A DNA stretch of 64,000 nucleotides from Lepas anatifera (GCA_034440635.1 JAOTON010002098.1:977501-1041500), one strand, 5' to 3'. Shown: positions 44,971-55,600, counted from the stretch's first letter. The notes: generated by a model not told the origin, from the letters alone. Numbers and translations: made by a program.

Positions 44971-46214
44971 CCCTATTTCCGGCAGGGGGGGCTAATATTG
45001 CCCCCCTAAGGTTTTTCAAGAATATCTCCGAAACGGCTTGCGATAGAACTTTGAAACTTCCTGACTTTTCCTAAAACTAGTACAGGCAGGTTTTCTGAAA
45101 TTGTCAATATTATATATTTACCAGGGGCGGAGCTATGGCTGGGTTTTTGGGGAGGTTCTATCCACAAACCAAGTATTATCGTATGCGATGGGTTCTTTGT
45201 AAAAGGAAGCCGTCTCTGCTGATCCTGATACCAGTTATATGGTTTTATTATATCATTTTTATGTGAGATGATAGTGCATTCACAATTGTCACTATTTGTA
45301 TTCATCAGGGGCGGTTACAGCAGTTCAAAATGGGGGGAATGTTATCAAGAAGGACTAAACGTTAGTAAGTGAGAAGACTGCTTACAGCCGTGCCAGGGCG
45401 AATACAATTGGGTATATGAAAATTCAAAATAGTTATAACCAAATTCTAGATTACCAGAGGCGTGTCCAGTCACTACACATTTTCAAAATGCATATTCCCA
45501 GCCAGTATCACCGCCGCGACTCAATATCGTTGTATATTAAAAATGTGTTTCCAATCACCCCCACCCGCCCCCCCACGACGAGAGTCCTTGATCCGCCTAT
45601 GTCACCCCCTTTCCCAGAGCTACCATGGGAGGGTAAAAATTATCAGAAATAAATTTCAACTAGTCGAGGGACTAATATACTCATGCATACCACTCGCATA
45701 TTGTTGGGATGTATTTTACCCCACTGTTTTACCTTACTGCATCCGCCCCTGATGAGTTTTTCACTTTTTTTTCATTTATTTATGTGTCAAAGATGCCAAG
45801 CAGTATATCACGGCTTCTAATCCGCGTAACAAAAACTTTTTAGGTTGTATATATTTCCCCTCATAGTCCTGGTCCTGGAACTGCCATTGAATTTCGAATT
45901 TTTGCGTAACTCGAGTATATGACAATTTTGGGTCAATTATTTGTAAATCTGAACTAGTTTTGTGAAAATCGTACAACAGAGACAAGGGTTATGGAAAATC
46001 TAAAAAATACACAAAAATTGTATATTTTGCACGACTTTCTCCTTAAAAATCAAAATTTTGAAATTTTCTTTTTTCAAAATAAAGTTTAGCGTCAGGGGAA
46101 TCTATAGCACTTTGAATTTTCAAAATCGGCCGGTTAGATTACGAGATCTTAGGGGGGCCGATATTGCCCCCCCTGCCGGAAATAGGGGTAGCCGGGAGCC
46201 TGACGGAAATAGGG
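44971..46214. mobile_element. TTAA-site (piggyBac-like) element, 1244 bp, with nested MITE ends
   Basis: TTAA sits at 44967-44970 and 46215-46218. The left terminus is CCCTATTTCCGGCAGGGGGG with GCTAATATTGCCCCCCTAAG. The right end has the matching inverted blocks CTTAGGGGGGCCGATATTGC and CCCCTGCCGGAAATAGGG. About 18 bp follow the right block, and GGAAATAGGG is repeated just before TTAA. The region 45122-45751 contains CAGGGGCGG and CCGCCCCTG ends of at least one further MITE (45306-45751). No transposase; non-autonomous. Confidence 0.85.
45306..45751. mobile_element. MITE-like insertion inside the TTAA element
   Basis: CAGGGGCGGTTACAGCAG at the left, CTGCATCCGCCCCTG at the right. A lone CAGGGGCGGAGC end at 45122 suggests a second, partly lost or nested copy. 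No convincing 8-bp TSD was found, so boundaries are provisional. Confidence 0.5.
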
Positions 46215-46218
46215 TTAA

Positions 46219-47869
46219 ATACCTCTTAAAAGTATTTTTACCTAGGTTAGTGGCAGCAATCTGCGACATGGTGCGGTAGTTTTGGATATCGTCGCGTTTT
46301 ATGGGGAACAGTTGTGAAATAGATGCTATCAGATCTATCTCCCCCATATGGTGCTGTTAGACTTAATCAATTCCAATTTGTATATCTCTATGCGTTGTAG
46401 TATTTCTGATGTGATATTAACCATAACTTCCCTTGTGATTCTTATTTTTCAGGTAGCAAAAGAAATTCTGTGAAAACATATGTCGGAGGCAGAAAATGCA
46501 TAGCATTTCCGAGTGACAGGCAGAATTAAGAAGTGTTGAGGGTGAATCACCCCAGGACATTTTTATTAATGCTTATCTTCGGGAGCTGTTGAGGCTGATT
46601 GACTGGCAGCCTGGCCCCGGCTCCGAGGGGGCCCACGGAGCCAGGGCTGCCAGAGCGTCATTGTCTCCCAGCCCAAACAGAACACTCTTGAACCAAACAT
46701 TAGCTAGCAACTGCAAAATGATTTAAAGAACCAAACGGCGCCTTCCCCTGCAGTCCGCTAACAGGCAGAATAGGAGAGCTGCATTTTGACTGTTCACTAC
46801 CGAAGTTTGCTCGTTCTCCCCTCCACCTCCGGAGGCAGTTCTCTTTTCAACGAGAGAGGTCATATCCTGCTCCATCGCCGCTCACCAGAATCCAAGCACG
46901 CTCTGATCTCAAATATTGTTTTCTTCTTGTGTTCACATTTCTCAAAATCCTTATTCAAGGGTGTTGCGAGACCTCGGGGAAACAAACATCACTTGCGTGT
47001 AGTGTTGAGTTTTTTTCTGGATAATTTAGTACACGCAGTTGGATTGATGCTGCCACATACGAGAGCAGGTTTAGTTGCAGTGCAAGACGTATTAGAGGTG
47101 GTGTAAGCTTTTTTATTAGCGCCACCGTCGATAAGTTTTTGGAGGGAGTGGAAATGTTGAAAAAGCTCGCGCTAGTACGACTTAAAATTCAAGTTAGCTA
47201 TGTCCACTTGTCTATTATTTTGCAATCCTGATCATGGCCCCTGGTCGAGATGTATAGATCCTTGATTTTGGAATGATGTTGTGTAAGATAAGCAGAACGG
47301 TTATTTTTCATTTCTTATTCCGAAGAGCTGTTTCACTAGTTGATGATCTATAAAAGGAATAATTCGTTGATCTGGAAGGCCAGGAAGGAAAATACCATGA
47401 AGCTACTTTCCTGTCCATTTTTCCTTACTCTTCGATGAAATTGATGGTAAGGTATTCGTTCATCACGGCTGGACTTTTTGTGCCATTTCGTCGTGTATAT
47501 TACAGGGAATAGCGATGAGCCACCCAAAAACTTAACCCAACCTTCACTTACTATGTTCATCCAGAACCATCCCTTGTAGCCAATAAAGCCGTGTTTCTGG
47601 TGAAATATACGGCGAATTTTCGGTTTAACCGTTCTCAAGAACAGCCAAATCAGGATGGGAAATCACGATCAAATCAAACCAACTCTGCTGAAATCAAGAA
47701 TGTTTCTTCTAGAATAAAATGGATATTGTAAGCTTTTATTAATTATATTTAAACTTTTGTGAGTTCGTGGCTCGCAATGTATATTTGAATGAATTTTTTT
47801 TCAAACGGTGATAGGTTTTGGACTGCTGCGGCGAGGAGCATGATGATAAGTTGATAAGGTCAACTGTAA
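46219..47869. other. Anonymous DNA, no gene seen
   Basis: Short frames at 46786-47106 and 47348-47638 carry no recognisable motif. Confidence 0.4.
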
Positions 47870-48167
47870 GGTTTTTTCGGGATTTAGTTTCTGGTAAGGT
47901 ATATAAAAAGTTATTTATCGGATATTTCGAATCTATTGAACGATTCTTTATCAACGAATATTATGATACTGTGCATCGATTAACCCGCGCCCCACCGGGG
48001 GTCCGGCGCCACCTTCGCCCCACCGGGGGGGCCATCGATGGCCCCCCTCTAACTCCGAAAATATGGGCGTTAGCGCAAATCTGCAAGGTGCAATAGAAAG
48101 CTCGCGTGAATTCAGTAAGAAATTACTTCGCATGTTTTAGTGCTCAGGTCAATGGTTTGACCTCCAG

Positions 48168-48183
48168 AGGTCAAATTAGGTCA
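48168..48183 (+). promoter_or_regulatory. Perfect DR4 AGGTCA repeat inside a TTAA element
   Basis: AGGTCA-AATT-AGGTCA, two consensus nuclear-receptor half-sites in direct orientation with a 4-bp spacer. It matches the consensus exactly, but function is unknown. Confidence 0.5.
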
Positions 48184-48376
48184 AGATCGGCTATTTTCAC
48201 TCAAATATGCAATGATTAAGCAAACTGGGCATAACTCTTATGTCATTAGAGCTATTGAGGCCTGGTAAAGTAAATTTGATAGCAAATTGCCAGTACTTTT
48301 TCCGCTATGTGGAACGTAAAGACCTCCCGCCAGTGGTTTGACCGCCAGAGGTCACCTCGTGACCTAATATGACCTG

Positions 48377-48392
48377 AGGTCACGAAAGGTCA
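48377..48392 (+). promoter_or_regulatory. Second perfect DR4 in the same element
   Basis: AGGTCA-CGAA-AGGTCA, with an overlapping inverted TGACCT just upstream. Same caveat as the first site. Confidence 0.5.
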
Positions 48393-49100
48393 AAAAGTGA
48401 CCTTGCCGTATATCAAATGAAAGCCAGTGACAAGACAAACACGATGGTGTTTGTTTCACCGCTCTAGCTCAATTAGGCCAAAAGTTATTGTCAAAATACT
48501 GTTTTTGACCTCCGGTGACCTTGGATGACCTTGGAAAAGTCAAAGGGCAAATATGACCCCTGGGATCCGTGAAAGGGTGTCCAAAAACGTTGTTCTGAGC
48601 AGTCTGAGTATTTGCAATCATTTTTGTGGCTTTTATATCATGAAATAGCTTTTCCCCATGCTTTTCCAATGGGAGAGGTCGCCTCGTGACCTGACCTCAG
48701 GGCACGAAATCGAAAAATCCCGGATATACACCTTGTAGACCCTGGAGGGGTCATGAAGTGTAGGAAGTTTCAAATCGATCGACTTTGAAATGTAGCTCTT
48801 ACAGAGCTCTAAAGGTGAAGTGAGGTGACCTTGGTTGACCTCGTCTGGTGACCTGACCTTGGGTGACCCGGGGTAAAAAATTTCAGGGATGATGGGAAAA
48901 TGATGCAGTGAGAGGTAGAGCCCTCAACCGCGGTGCTGCGCCTCGTCGTTTTTCTGCTATCCCGGAAAAACCTTAGGGGGGCATCGATGGCCCCCCGGTG
49001 GGGCGAGGGTTAAACATACCATGGAGATGAACTATTACTACTAGAGAGGAATGAATCAAAATCCCTATACCCGGTTGAAGAAAATTGAAGCTGAAATCTG

Positions 49101-49594
49101 GCTTTTATTAAGTAAAAAACATCATCTTCAGACGCTCGTGCACTTGATATACGACATTCCCAGCGGAAAATTACACCAAATTTTGGCCAGAATGTTTACA
49201 AAATCTCCCCTTTGACCCAAAACTGATTGAGATATATTGTGTCTTTTTAATTTTTCCTTTAAAAAGTATTTTTAAGCGGCCACGCCAGGCACATGCTAAG
49301 ACTTCGTCGTCCTTCATCGTCTCCATCATATATGTTATTGGGACGCATATTTCTTCGGCCATTTTTAAAAATGCAGGTACTCACCACATCCAGCCAACCA
49401 TCTGCAGCATGCAGCATTCCTTTAGACTATGTATAAAAAGAAGACAGACGATTGCACAATCATCTTACAAGCCCGACAAGCGGCCGCTTACCCAGGACAT
49501 TGAAGCCACATTTCAAACTATGGAAAGCTTTACTTTGCCAGAACTAGACCTTTGTCCCTTTGAAAACCTTGTGTTAAGTCTTTAAAATCTTTGT
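49101..49594. other. Anonymous DNA, no gene seen
   Basis: Nothing recognised before the SINE. Confidence 0.45.
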
Positions 49595-49605
49595 AAGAGT
49601 GGTCT

Positions 49606-49787
49606 AATAATAATTTTTGGGGCTTATCGACGCACCAATTGCCAGGGTCATATGGCATCGCCAAATCTTTCCCTGTTGGAAGGGTTTCTCGGGAGCCAGC
49701 TTGCTCCTTGTGCAGGGAAGCCGCCGGGCCTTGAACCCGGGTCGGCTGCGTGCCAGCTACGCTGACCACTCCACTACCGTGCCCCGA
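49606..49787 (-). mobile_element. tRNA-derived SINE, family A (diverged subfamily), with TSD
   Basis: The minus strand begins CGGGGCACGGTAGTGGAGTG with a B box GGTTCAAGGCC and ends with the conserved domain (TTGGCGATGCCATATGACC, GGTGCGTCGATAAGCCCC) and ATTATTATTA. Flanks AAGAGTGGTCT at 49595-49605 and 49788-49798 are a perfect TSD. The tRNA-like head differs from the copy at 21420 while the 3' domain is conserved, which suggests a different tRNA head on a shared tail. Confidence 0.9.
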
Positions 49788-49798
49788 AAGAGTGGTCT

Positions 49799-50439
49799 TC
49801 GGCCACTTAAATTACTATATCACAGAAAATCAGCTTCAGGCGGAAAAACAATTAGAATACCACCACAATCACATTTAGCGCCCGTTCCCCTACTTTACAT
49901 TAGCAGTACAAAATATTGAACTATGACTCCGATCTCATCACTGATTATAACGACATTTAAGAAAACTGGTCATCTCCATGGCACCATGGTCTCCTTGCCA
50001 AGCGTAAACATAGTATTGGGGATTTAGGGCAATTCTTAAAATTGATAAACTTATACTTGCCAGGACGGAACCAGGGGATAATACTCGACAATAGCTCATT
50101 ACCAACGCTCCACACATCATCAAAACCATCCCTACCCTCATCTCCAACATTATTATTAGCATCATCAGATATAAAATAACTAAAATCAGGACGTCCACAG
50201 CGATCCGTGCTCGGCTTATTATTCACAATCACTTACCTACCTTGATGGTATGTTTACCACATCCCAAAATCCTCTCTCTCAAAGCGCCTCACATAATTGA
50301 TGACATAATGAAGATTCAGCATTGCTGCTGCAAAGACATGGTCGACATAGATAGTGATTTAATTTGATAGTGATTTAAATTTAAATAGTGTTTATTTTAG
50401 CTTCATTAGATTGGCATTGTCTTTGCGGTTCTAAAGATA
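49799..50439. other. Anonymous DNA, no gene seen
   Basis: Short frames at 49938-50232 (minus) are hydrophobic but lack supporting context. Confidence 0.4.
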
Positions 50440-50690
50440 TGCATTTTGACCTAATTTGACCTTGACCTGACCTCAGGTCAGGTCCAATGACATATTGGAC
50501 CTGATTTGGCATAGCAAGGTCATATTATACATCACTAGATTTGGCTTGCTGCGAGGATTCCAATGGTTTACAATTTTTGTTCTATCTTTAATTGTTCAGA
50601 TTGAATGACCGAAAACCTTCATTTACATTTTATCCCTATGACGGCATGTTTTGACCTCAGTGACCTTTAATGTGACTTGATAAAAAATTG
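50440..50690. repeat. Fragment of the GACCT-rich repeat with a DR4 site
   Basis: TGACCT-AATT-TGACCT at 50447-50462 is the reverse complement of the DR4 at 48168-48183, spacer included, followed by CTTGACCTGACCTCAGGTC. It is probably an internal fragment of the same kind of TTAA element. Ends not recognised. Confidence 0.55.
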
Positions 50691-50959
50691 AGAAGTGGAT
50701 GGGCTACCCAACGCCATTTACCGTTCTCCGCTACCTATCTTGGTTTAGTAAATACATGTAAAATAATCACAAATATATGCCAGGTTAGCCCCAGCTTTGA
50801 AATTAGCAGGCAATTCATCTGATGGTTGAGAATAAGCTCTGAATTTTCGTAATATTTTCATCAATCCTCAAGATGCAACCATGGTCCTGCATTTAATTGT
50901 CCTTCGTAAGTAATAGATCGTAAAGAGCGAATGGAAACGACAGACGAGTGTAATTTCAG

Positions 50960-51370
50960 AGCATACAAGTGGATGGAGGGCAGATACGAGGAGAGGGCAA
51001 GCGAGAAGATTCCCGGGTGGATGAATGGAGGACGGGGCAAATACAATTGAAGGGAGATCAGGTAAATGAAGTGCAAACGGAGGAAAGGGTAGGACAGACG
51101 AGGAAGATCCAGGAGAAACAAGATAAAAAAGAAAAGCAAGGCGAGCTAGGTCAAAAAAGGTGATTGTAGGAGAGACATAATGAGGACAGAAGGGCAGGAA
51201 AAACGATGAAAGCTTAGTGTAGTCAAGGAAAGGCAGAGCAGACGAGACGCAGGGCAGGTGGGGGGGGCATGACAAGGTGGAAGAGAAGAAGGCCTAATAG
51301 ATTAGAAGAGGAAGAGTGGGATAGACGGGATGATAGTAGGAGCCAGGAGGAAACTACCGGGCAGGATAGA
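50960..51370. other. Strongly purine-rich strand segment
   Basis: The plus strand is dominated by A and G (GGAGGAAAGGGTAGGACAG and similar) for about 400 bp. As a result both strands have long frames (for example minus 50868-51275) made of low-complexity residues. It may be a decayed simple-repeat tract. No gene is called. Confidence 0.55.
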
Positions 51371-51707
51371 AGTATTTTATGACAAGTCAATGGAAGGGAG
51401 TGGCTCGAGCTTCGTTCGTAAACCGAGCTGGGTGCCATCAACAGAAGACATTATTTGACACACAGTTGTCATAGAAACCACAACTCTAAGATAAGAAGCT
51501 TTTGTGTGAAAATTGAATCTATTCAATTTTTTTCGAAAAATCGAAATGAATAAGCCCCACATTTTCATTCAAGAATTACCCAACAGATAAAGTTCACGAG
51601 CTCAATGTGGCTCACTTTTTGACTGGAAAAATAGTCAGGTTTCAGCTTCAATTGGTCACAACTTCTGTATAGGCAGTTCCTCTCTAATAGCAATAGTTAA
51701 TCTCTAT
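51371..51707. other. Anonymous DNA, no gene seen
   Basis: Nothing recognised between the purine tract and the PLE end. Confidence 0.4.
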
Positions 51708-52062
51708 GAACATACATAAAAATAGAAACACACAATGACCACCACTTAATCTTCCCAATAGGGCTACCTCCTATTTTGTTAACTTTTCAAACCATGTTAT
51801 CAATGTTAACCATTTTTCGGATGATGTCAATAGACATAAAATGTGGATATTAACCATAATGGAATTTGGTTTAATAACTGGAAAAATCAGATCACCTGTT
51901 ACCAGAACCATTATTAAATTACCTACTACCTAAACATCTAACACCTACAATGATTCTAATATAGGATCCCAGATTGGGCTGATGGTGGCATTTCTGCGGT
52001 CGCGATTTATATTTGCCTCTCGCAGTCTGGTTTCTATCGCCTCCCTAACCTAACCCTATCGC
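51708..52062 (-). mobile_element. GIY-YIG/PLE-type 3' end, copy 1 (truncated)
   Basis: It matches 53824-54165 at more than nine of ten positions (CAATAGGGCTACCTCCTATT, AATGGAATTTGGTTTAATAA). The minus strand at 51965-52060 encodes NINRDRRNATISPIWDPIL, a C-terminal motif like the LNRDGG..LPxIWD ending of many GIY-YIG retroelement proteins. The copy is cut off upstream at about 52062. Confidence 0.7.
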
Positions 52063-52604
52063 CTCCCACATACATTTCTTTCGGATGGCACTAGAACGAC
52101 TTGCCTCCTTCTTGAGATTATCAAACTTCTTAACTTGGGAATTCTTCTTTCTAACGAAGGTGCTGTCCCCCGCTTTGGTAGTGACATCTCTACCTACCTG
52201 TTGCGTTTTAATTTTTCACTTTTGTTGTTTTTCGCCAGCCTCAGTGCTTCTTTCAAATTGGCATTTTCCACTCTCTTCGTGCTATCGCTTCTGCTCGGGT
52301 CCCTGGTAGGTTTTTAACCGTTTTTTTACCTTTAACCTCAGTCGTTTTTAACCTTTAACGTTTTTAACCTCAGTCCTTTAGATGTGACTTATATATCTCG
52401 GCGTCGCTTTAGGAAAATGATGTGGTTCAATATCTGGGAAAGTTTGATCTTAGCAGACTTTAGCACAGTAGTTAGATGGTACGTTCTCCTCCCGTAGAGG
52501 TTTGTTATGTAGGAATTTAACTTCATTTTTTCTCCAGAACTAGTAGTACATCAACTTCAATTTCAACTTCAATAATATTACATCAACTAATCATTACATC
52601 AACA
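52063..52604. other. Anonymous DNA, no gene seen
   Basis: No convincing gene. The overlapping frames at 52085-52317 are hydrophobic without a domain. Confidence 0.4.
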
Positions 52605-53834
52605 AGTTTTTTGGGGATTTAGTTTCTGGTAAGGTATATAAAAAAGTTATTTATCGGATATTTTGAATCTTTTTTTTCTAAAAAGGTCCGCCACCCCATT
52701 TTAAAAGGCAGCCAGGCGTGCCCCACCGCGATCCCAGCGACAACAGCACCCTTACGTTAACACCAGAAACATAAAATTAAACGAGTCGCGGCACGCCCTG
52801 CTAGGAAATGAAGCAAAAACATAAGATAGCAAAAACAACTGTGTTACTATTTAAGTAATTGTTATAAAAAAGGTTGCTTAAAGAAGGCTTCTGTAAAATG
52901 TTACAGAAGCCTCGACCATTAACCCACTGTTAATAAAAGAGAGAGACTGATCACACATAATCGTTTAGTGTTAGTGCTCATTTCCATGCAGACTACCCCA
53001 TGCGGATCTAAGTTACTAGTTCCCTGGAATCTAGCAGACGAGTAGACGAACTAGTAACATCTACTAGAAAACAAGGAATGACTGAGGGGGATTTTTTATA
53101 TGATGATGAGGTGAGAGTGACTTAAGATGTGAGCATGATTTTTGCGAGTCCCACGTGGCAACACCACAGTGCGGACTACCACCGCGTGCTGAAACACTTT
53201 TTATGATGATGAGGTGAGGGTGACTTAAGATGAGAGCATGATATTATGTGTGTCAAGCGTGGAAACACCACAAAGTCATCTGACCTAGGGCGCTGAACCA
53301 CAGACATGTTTAATATACGTCACAAGTAACGTCTTTAGAACCTGTTCTAGATGCTGAGGAGAGGGTTACACATGAAGGCATGATTACGCATGAAAGAGCC
53401 TCACTCTATAACCCCCTCAGGCCAGTAAGCGAGGAAAACCCTGTTGCTCACCGGCCGTCAAAGGCAAATAAAGGAAGCTCATGCTTTACCAAAGATACAT
53501 ATTTCCTCATTAGCATAATCGGCCAGATGTCATGTCGACAAGAAAAGGGCAACGATAAGAGAAGATTCGCGTCCACACTTACTTACGATGATCTCCAGGA
53601 GAAATGAGATCCTTTCAGATGATGATGAGGTGAGAGTGACTTTTGATGTGGGCATGATTTTTTGGGAAATAACACAGTGCAGGCTAGCACCGGGTGGCGA
53701 TAATTTTTTTCATTTTTTGATGATGAGGTGAGGGCGACTTAATATGAGAGCATGATAGCATGATAGCATGATGAGTCTATTGGATGATTCTTTATCAACA
53801 AATATTATGATACAGTGCATCGATTAAACATACA
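52605..53834. repeat. Repeat A, second copy, with a 1.1 kb insertion
   Basis: 52605-52670 (GGGATTTAGTTTCTGGTAAG to TTATCGGATATTTTGAATCT) resumes at about 53787 (GTCTATTGGATGATTCTTTA). The intact copy at 47870-47983 runs through without a gap. The insert (about 52671-53786) starts with T8 and contains at least four copies of a ~35-bp motif with GATGATGAGGTGAG (53101, 53204, 53619, 53720). It ends in a short GATAGCAT repeat. The insert's class is unknown. At the end, GCATCGATTAAACATAC is the unoccupied version of the TTAA site at 47980. Confidence 0.75.
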
Positions 53835-54310
53835 TAAAAATGAAACACGCAATGGCCACCACTTGATCTTCCCAATAGGGCTACCTCCTATTTTGTTAAC
53901 TTTTCAAGCCATGTTATCAATGTTAACAATTTTTCGGATGATGTTAATAGACATAAAATATGAATATTAACCATAATGGAATTTGGTTTAATAACTGGAA
54001 AAATCAGATTACCTGTTACCAGAACCATTACTAAATTACCTACTACCTAAACATCTAACACCTACAACGATTCTAATATAGGATCCCAGATTGGGCTGAT
54101 GGTAGCATTTCCGCGGTCATGATTTATATCTGCCTCTTGCAGTCTGATTTCTATTGCCTCCCTAACTGACCGGCGACCAAGCTTTGGTTCTACTGCCAGA
54201 ATTTTTACATCTCTTGGATTTAAATCTTTCCTACAACTATACACATGGCATGAAACTGTTGATTGTGAAAACCTACAGTTCTGAATATCTCTTATGTGCT
54301 CTTCCACCCT
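53824..54310 (-). mobile_element. GIY-YIG/PLE-type 3' end, copy 2
   Basis: The longer of the two copies. Its coding end is 54062-54307 and its 3' UTR runs to ~53824. It shares its 3' UTR and coding end with 51708-52062. The upstream end is at ~54310, near the terminus of the next PLE. Confidence 0.7.
54062..54307 (-). pseudogene. GIY-YIG retroelement C-terminal fragment, 81 residues
   Basis: The frame reads MEEHIRDIQNC..., VSCHVYSC, DVKILAVEPKL, REAIEIRLQ and ends with NHDRGNATISPIWDPIL. The order HI...S...H...DVKxLxxE...R..REAIxIR...N.DxG..L..IWD is characteristic of the last part of GIY-YIG domains in PLE-type and related proteins, including the glutamate of EAIEIR. The GIY-YIG start and RT are missing, so it is a truncated remnant. 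Family assignment is by recalled pattern. Confidence 0.7.
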
Positions 54311-54403
54311 TACCCCAGTGGCCTTCCCGATTCCCCTACTTCCCTAAGTTGATAAGGTGTTCACTGACCTGTCCCCTCGAATCCGGATGTAAAAAAACAC
54401 TGA

Positions 54404-54436
54404 CGATTGTATATTCGGGCACAGCCCTTCATCAGA
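54404..54436 (-). ncRNA. Hammerhead-like core in family 3 PLE terminus
   Basis: The minus strand has CTGATGA, then GGGC-TGT-GCCC, a perfect 4-bp stem, and GAATATAC. This matches CUGAUGA - stem II - GAA, with the fourth core base U where a canonical hammerhead has A. Similar blocks occur at 31531-31550 (minus) and 31645-31667 (plus). PLE terminal hammerheads are documented. Cleavage competence here is doubtful. Confidence 0.45.
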
Positions 54437-54884
54437 ATCATGTAAATATAAAAAAATTATCAGTCATAGTTGGGTACCTCGAATTGAGCTTCACCCAAAT
54501 GCCTTTCAGAATGAATTGTTAAAATAAAGTTGGATGTCGTGACAACAACGATCTTGGTACCTCCAACCTAAGAGTAATGCCGAAAATACAAAAAAATTAG
54601 ACCAGTGTTTGTGTGACAGACTTTTCTATTATTTCAGCCAAACACTAGCTTTTCATTAATACTGAAAAGTTCGCTTAATTATCTTAATCGGTTCTTTTTA
54701 TATTTTTATTCTTGTTATTTATTTCATTTTTTAGTTGACTGCAGCTAAAATTCTAACATTAACTACTGATTTGGCACTAGTACACGTGATACTAGATCGT
54801 TGTAATACCTGCAAACTTTCCCCTTTAATTCTGCCTAATCCTATATTTTTACTTTGAACGCCTCGCTCGAATTATTTAATGAAG

Positions 54885-55600
54885 ATTGTACTTAGTAGTC
54901 AGGGTCAACTTATCCCTAAACTCAATAGATTGCATACTATTAGTTAATATGGTTTATAGTTGATAAACCCTTTCCCCAGCCTGTACCTCTGGCCCTTTAA
55001 TTCAATTTGATTTTAATTTGATTTCAGTTAAGCGTCGAATGAGTATACATCTGGCTACAGAAAAGCATGATCAATTTGTTTATATTACACTTATTCAACA
55101 GCCCCTCCCCATAGTATGTACCCCTTAAACGAATCCATCTCTCATAGCTAGTTAATCTGATCAATCATTGGTAAATCCTTTTCCTCAGCCAGTTCCTCTG
55201 GCCCAACGTTAAGCGTCGAATGAGTATACGTCTGGCTGCAGAAAAGTATTATCAATAATTAATTTGCATATTTTAAAACCCCAACCTCAGTACGTACCCC
55301 TAAAATCAATCCATCTCTTTGCGCTAGTTAATCTGATCCATCATTAATAAACCCTTTTCCCCAGCCTGTACCTCTTGCCCAACGTTAAGCGTCGAATGGG
55401 TATACATCTGGCTGCAAAAAACATCACCAATAACTAATTTCATAAAAAACGAAACCTGAGTCATACCTTTGACCGAAGCCCATCATGTCTGGCTAGTTAA
55501 GCTGATTCAACAATCATAGCCCCTTTCTCCAGTCTGTACACCTGGCCCAAAGTTAAAAAGTCAAATGCGTATACGTCTTATACAATCAGAAAAGCATTAT
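54885..55600 (-). repeat. ~178-bp tandem array within a PLE 3' UTR
   Basis: GTTAAGCGTCGAATGAGTAT occurs at 55027 and 55208, a variant at 55384 and a diverged one at 55552 (spacings 181, 176, 168). The block CCCTTTCCCCAGCCTGTACC also recurs upstream of each. About four units. It lies entirely between the PLE stop codon and its terminal repeat. Confidence 0.9.

Larger units (their letters stand above)
47984..49009. mobile_element. TTAA-site (piggyBac-like) element, 1026 bp, GACCT/AGGTC-rich
   Basis: TTAA at 47980-47983 and 49010-49013. Termini are CCCGCGCCCCACCGGGG and CCCCGGTGGGGCGAGGG, near-perfect inverted repeats, followed by GGGGCCATCGATGGCCCC-type inner palindromes at both ends. The homologous locus at 53834 lacks the element and has a single TTAA. 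The body (48150-48870) is packed with TGACCT/AGGTCA words and contains no transposase. It belongs with 27080-30431 and 58290-59655 in style, with different termini. Confidence 0.93.
47870..49100. repeat. Repeat A occupied by a TTAA element
   Basis: 47870-47983 (GGGATTTAGTTTCTGGTAAG through TGTGCATCGATTAA) matches 52605-52670 joined to 53787-53834. The second copy continues from ATTAA into ACATAC without an insertion, whereas this copy has 1026 bp inserted at that TTAA before ACATACC. After ACATAC the two loci diverge. Confidence 0.75.

Noticed and set aside
50868..51275. Minus-strand proline/serine/leucine-rich frame
   Set aside because: Explained by strong purine/pyrimidine strand bias. No domain and equivalent frames on both strands.
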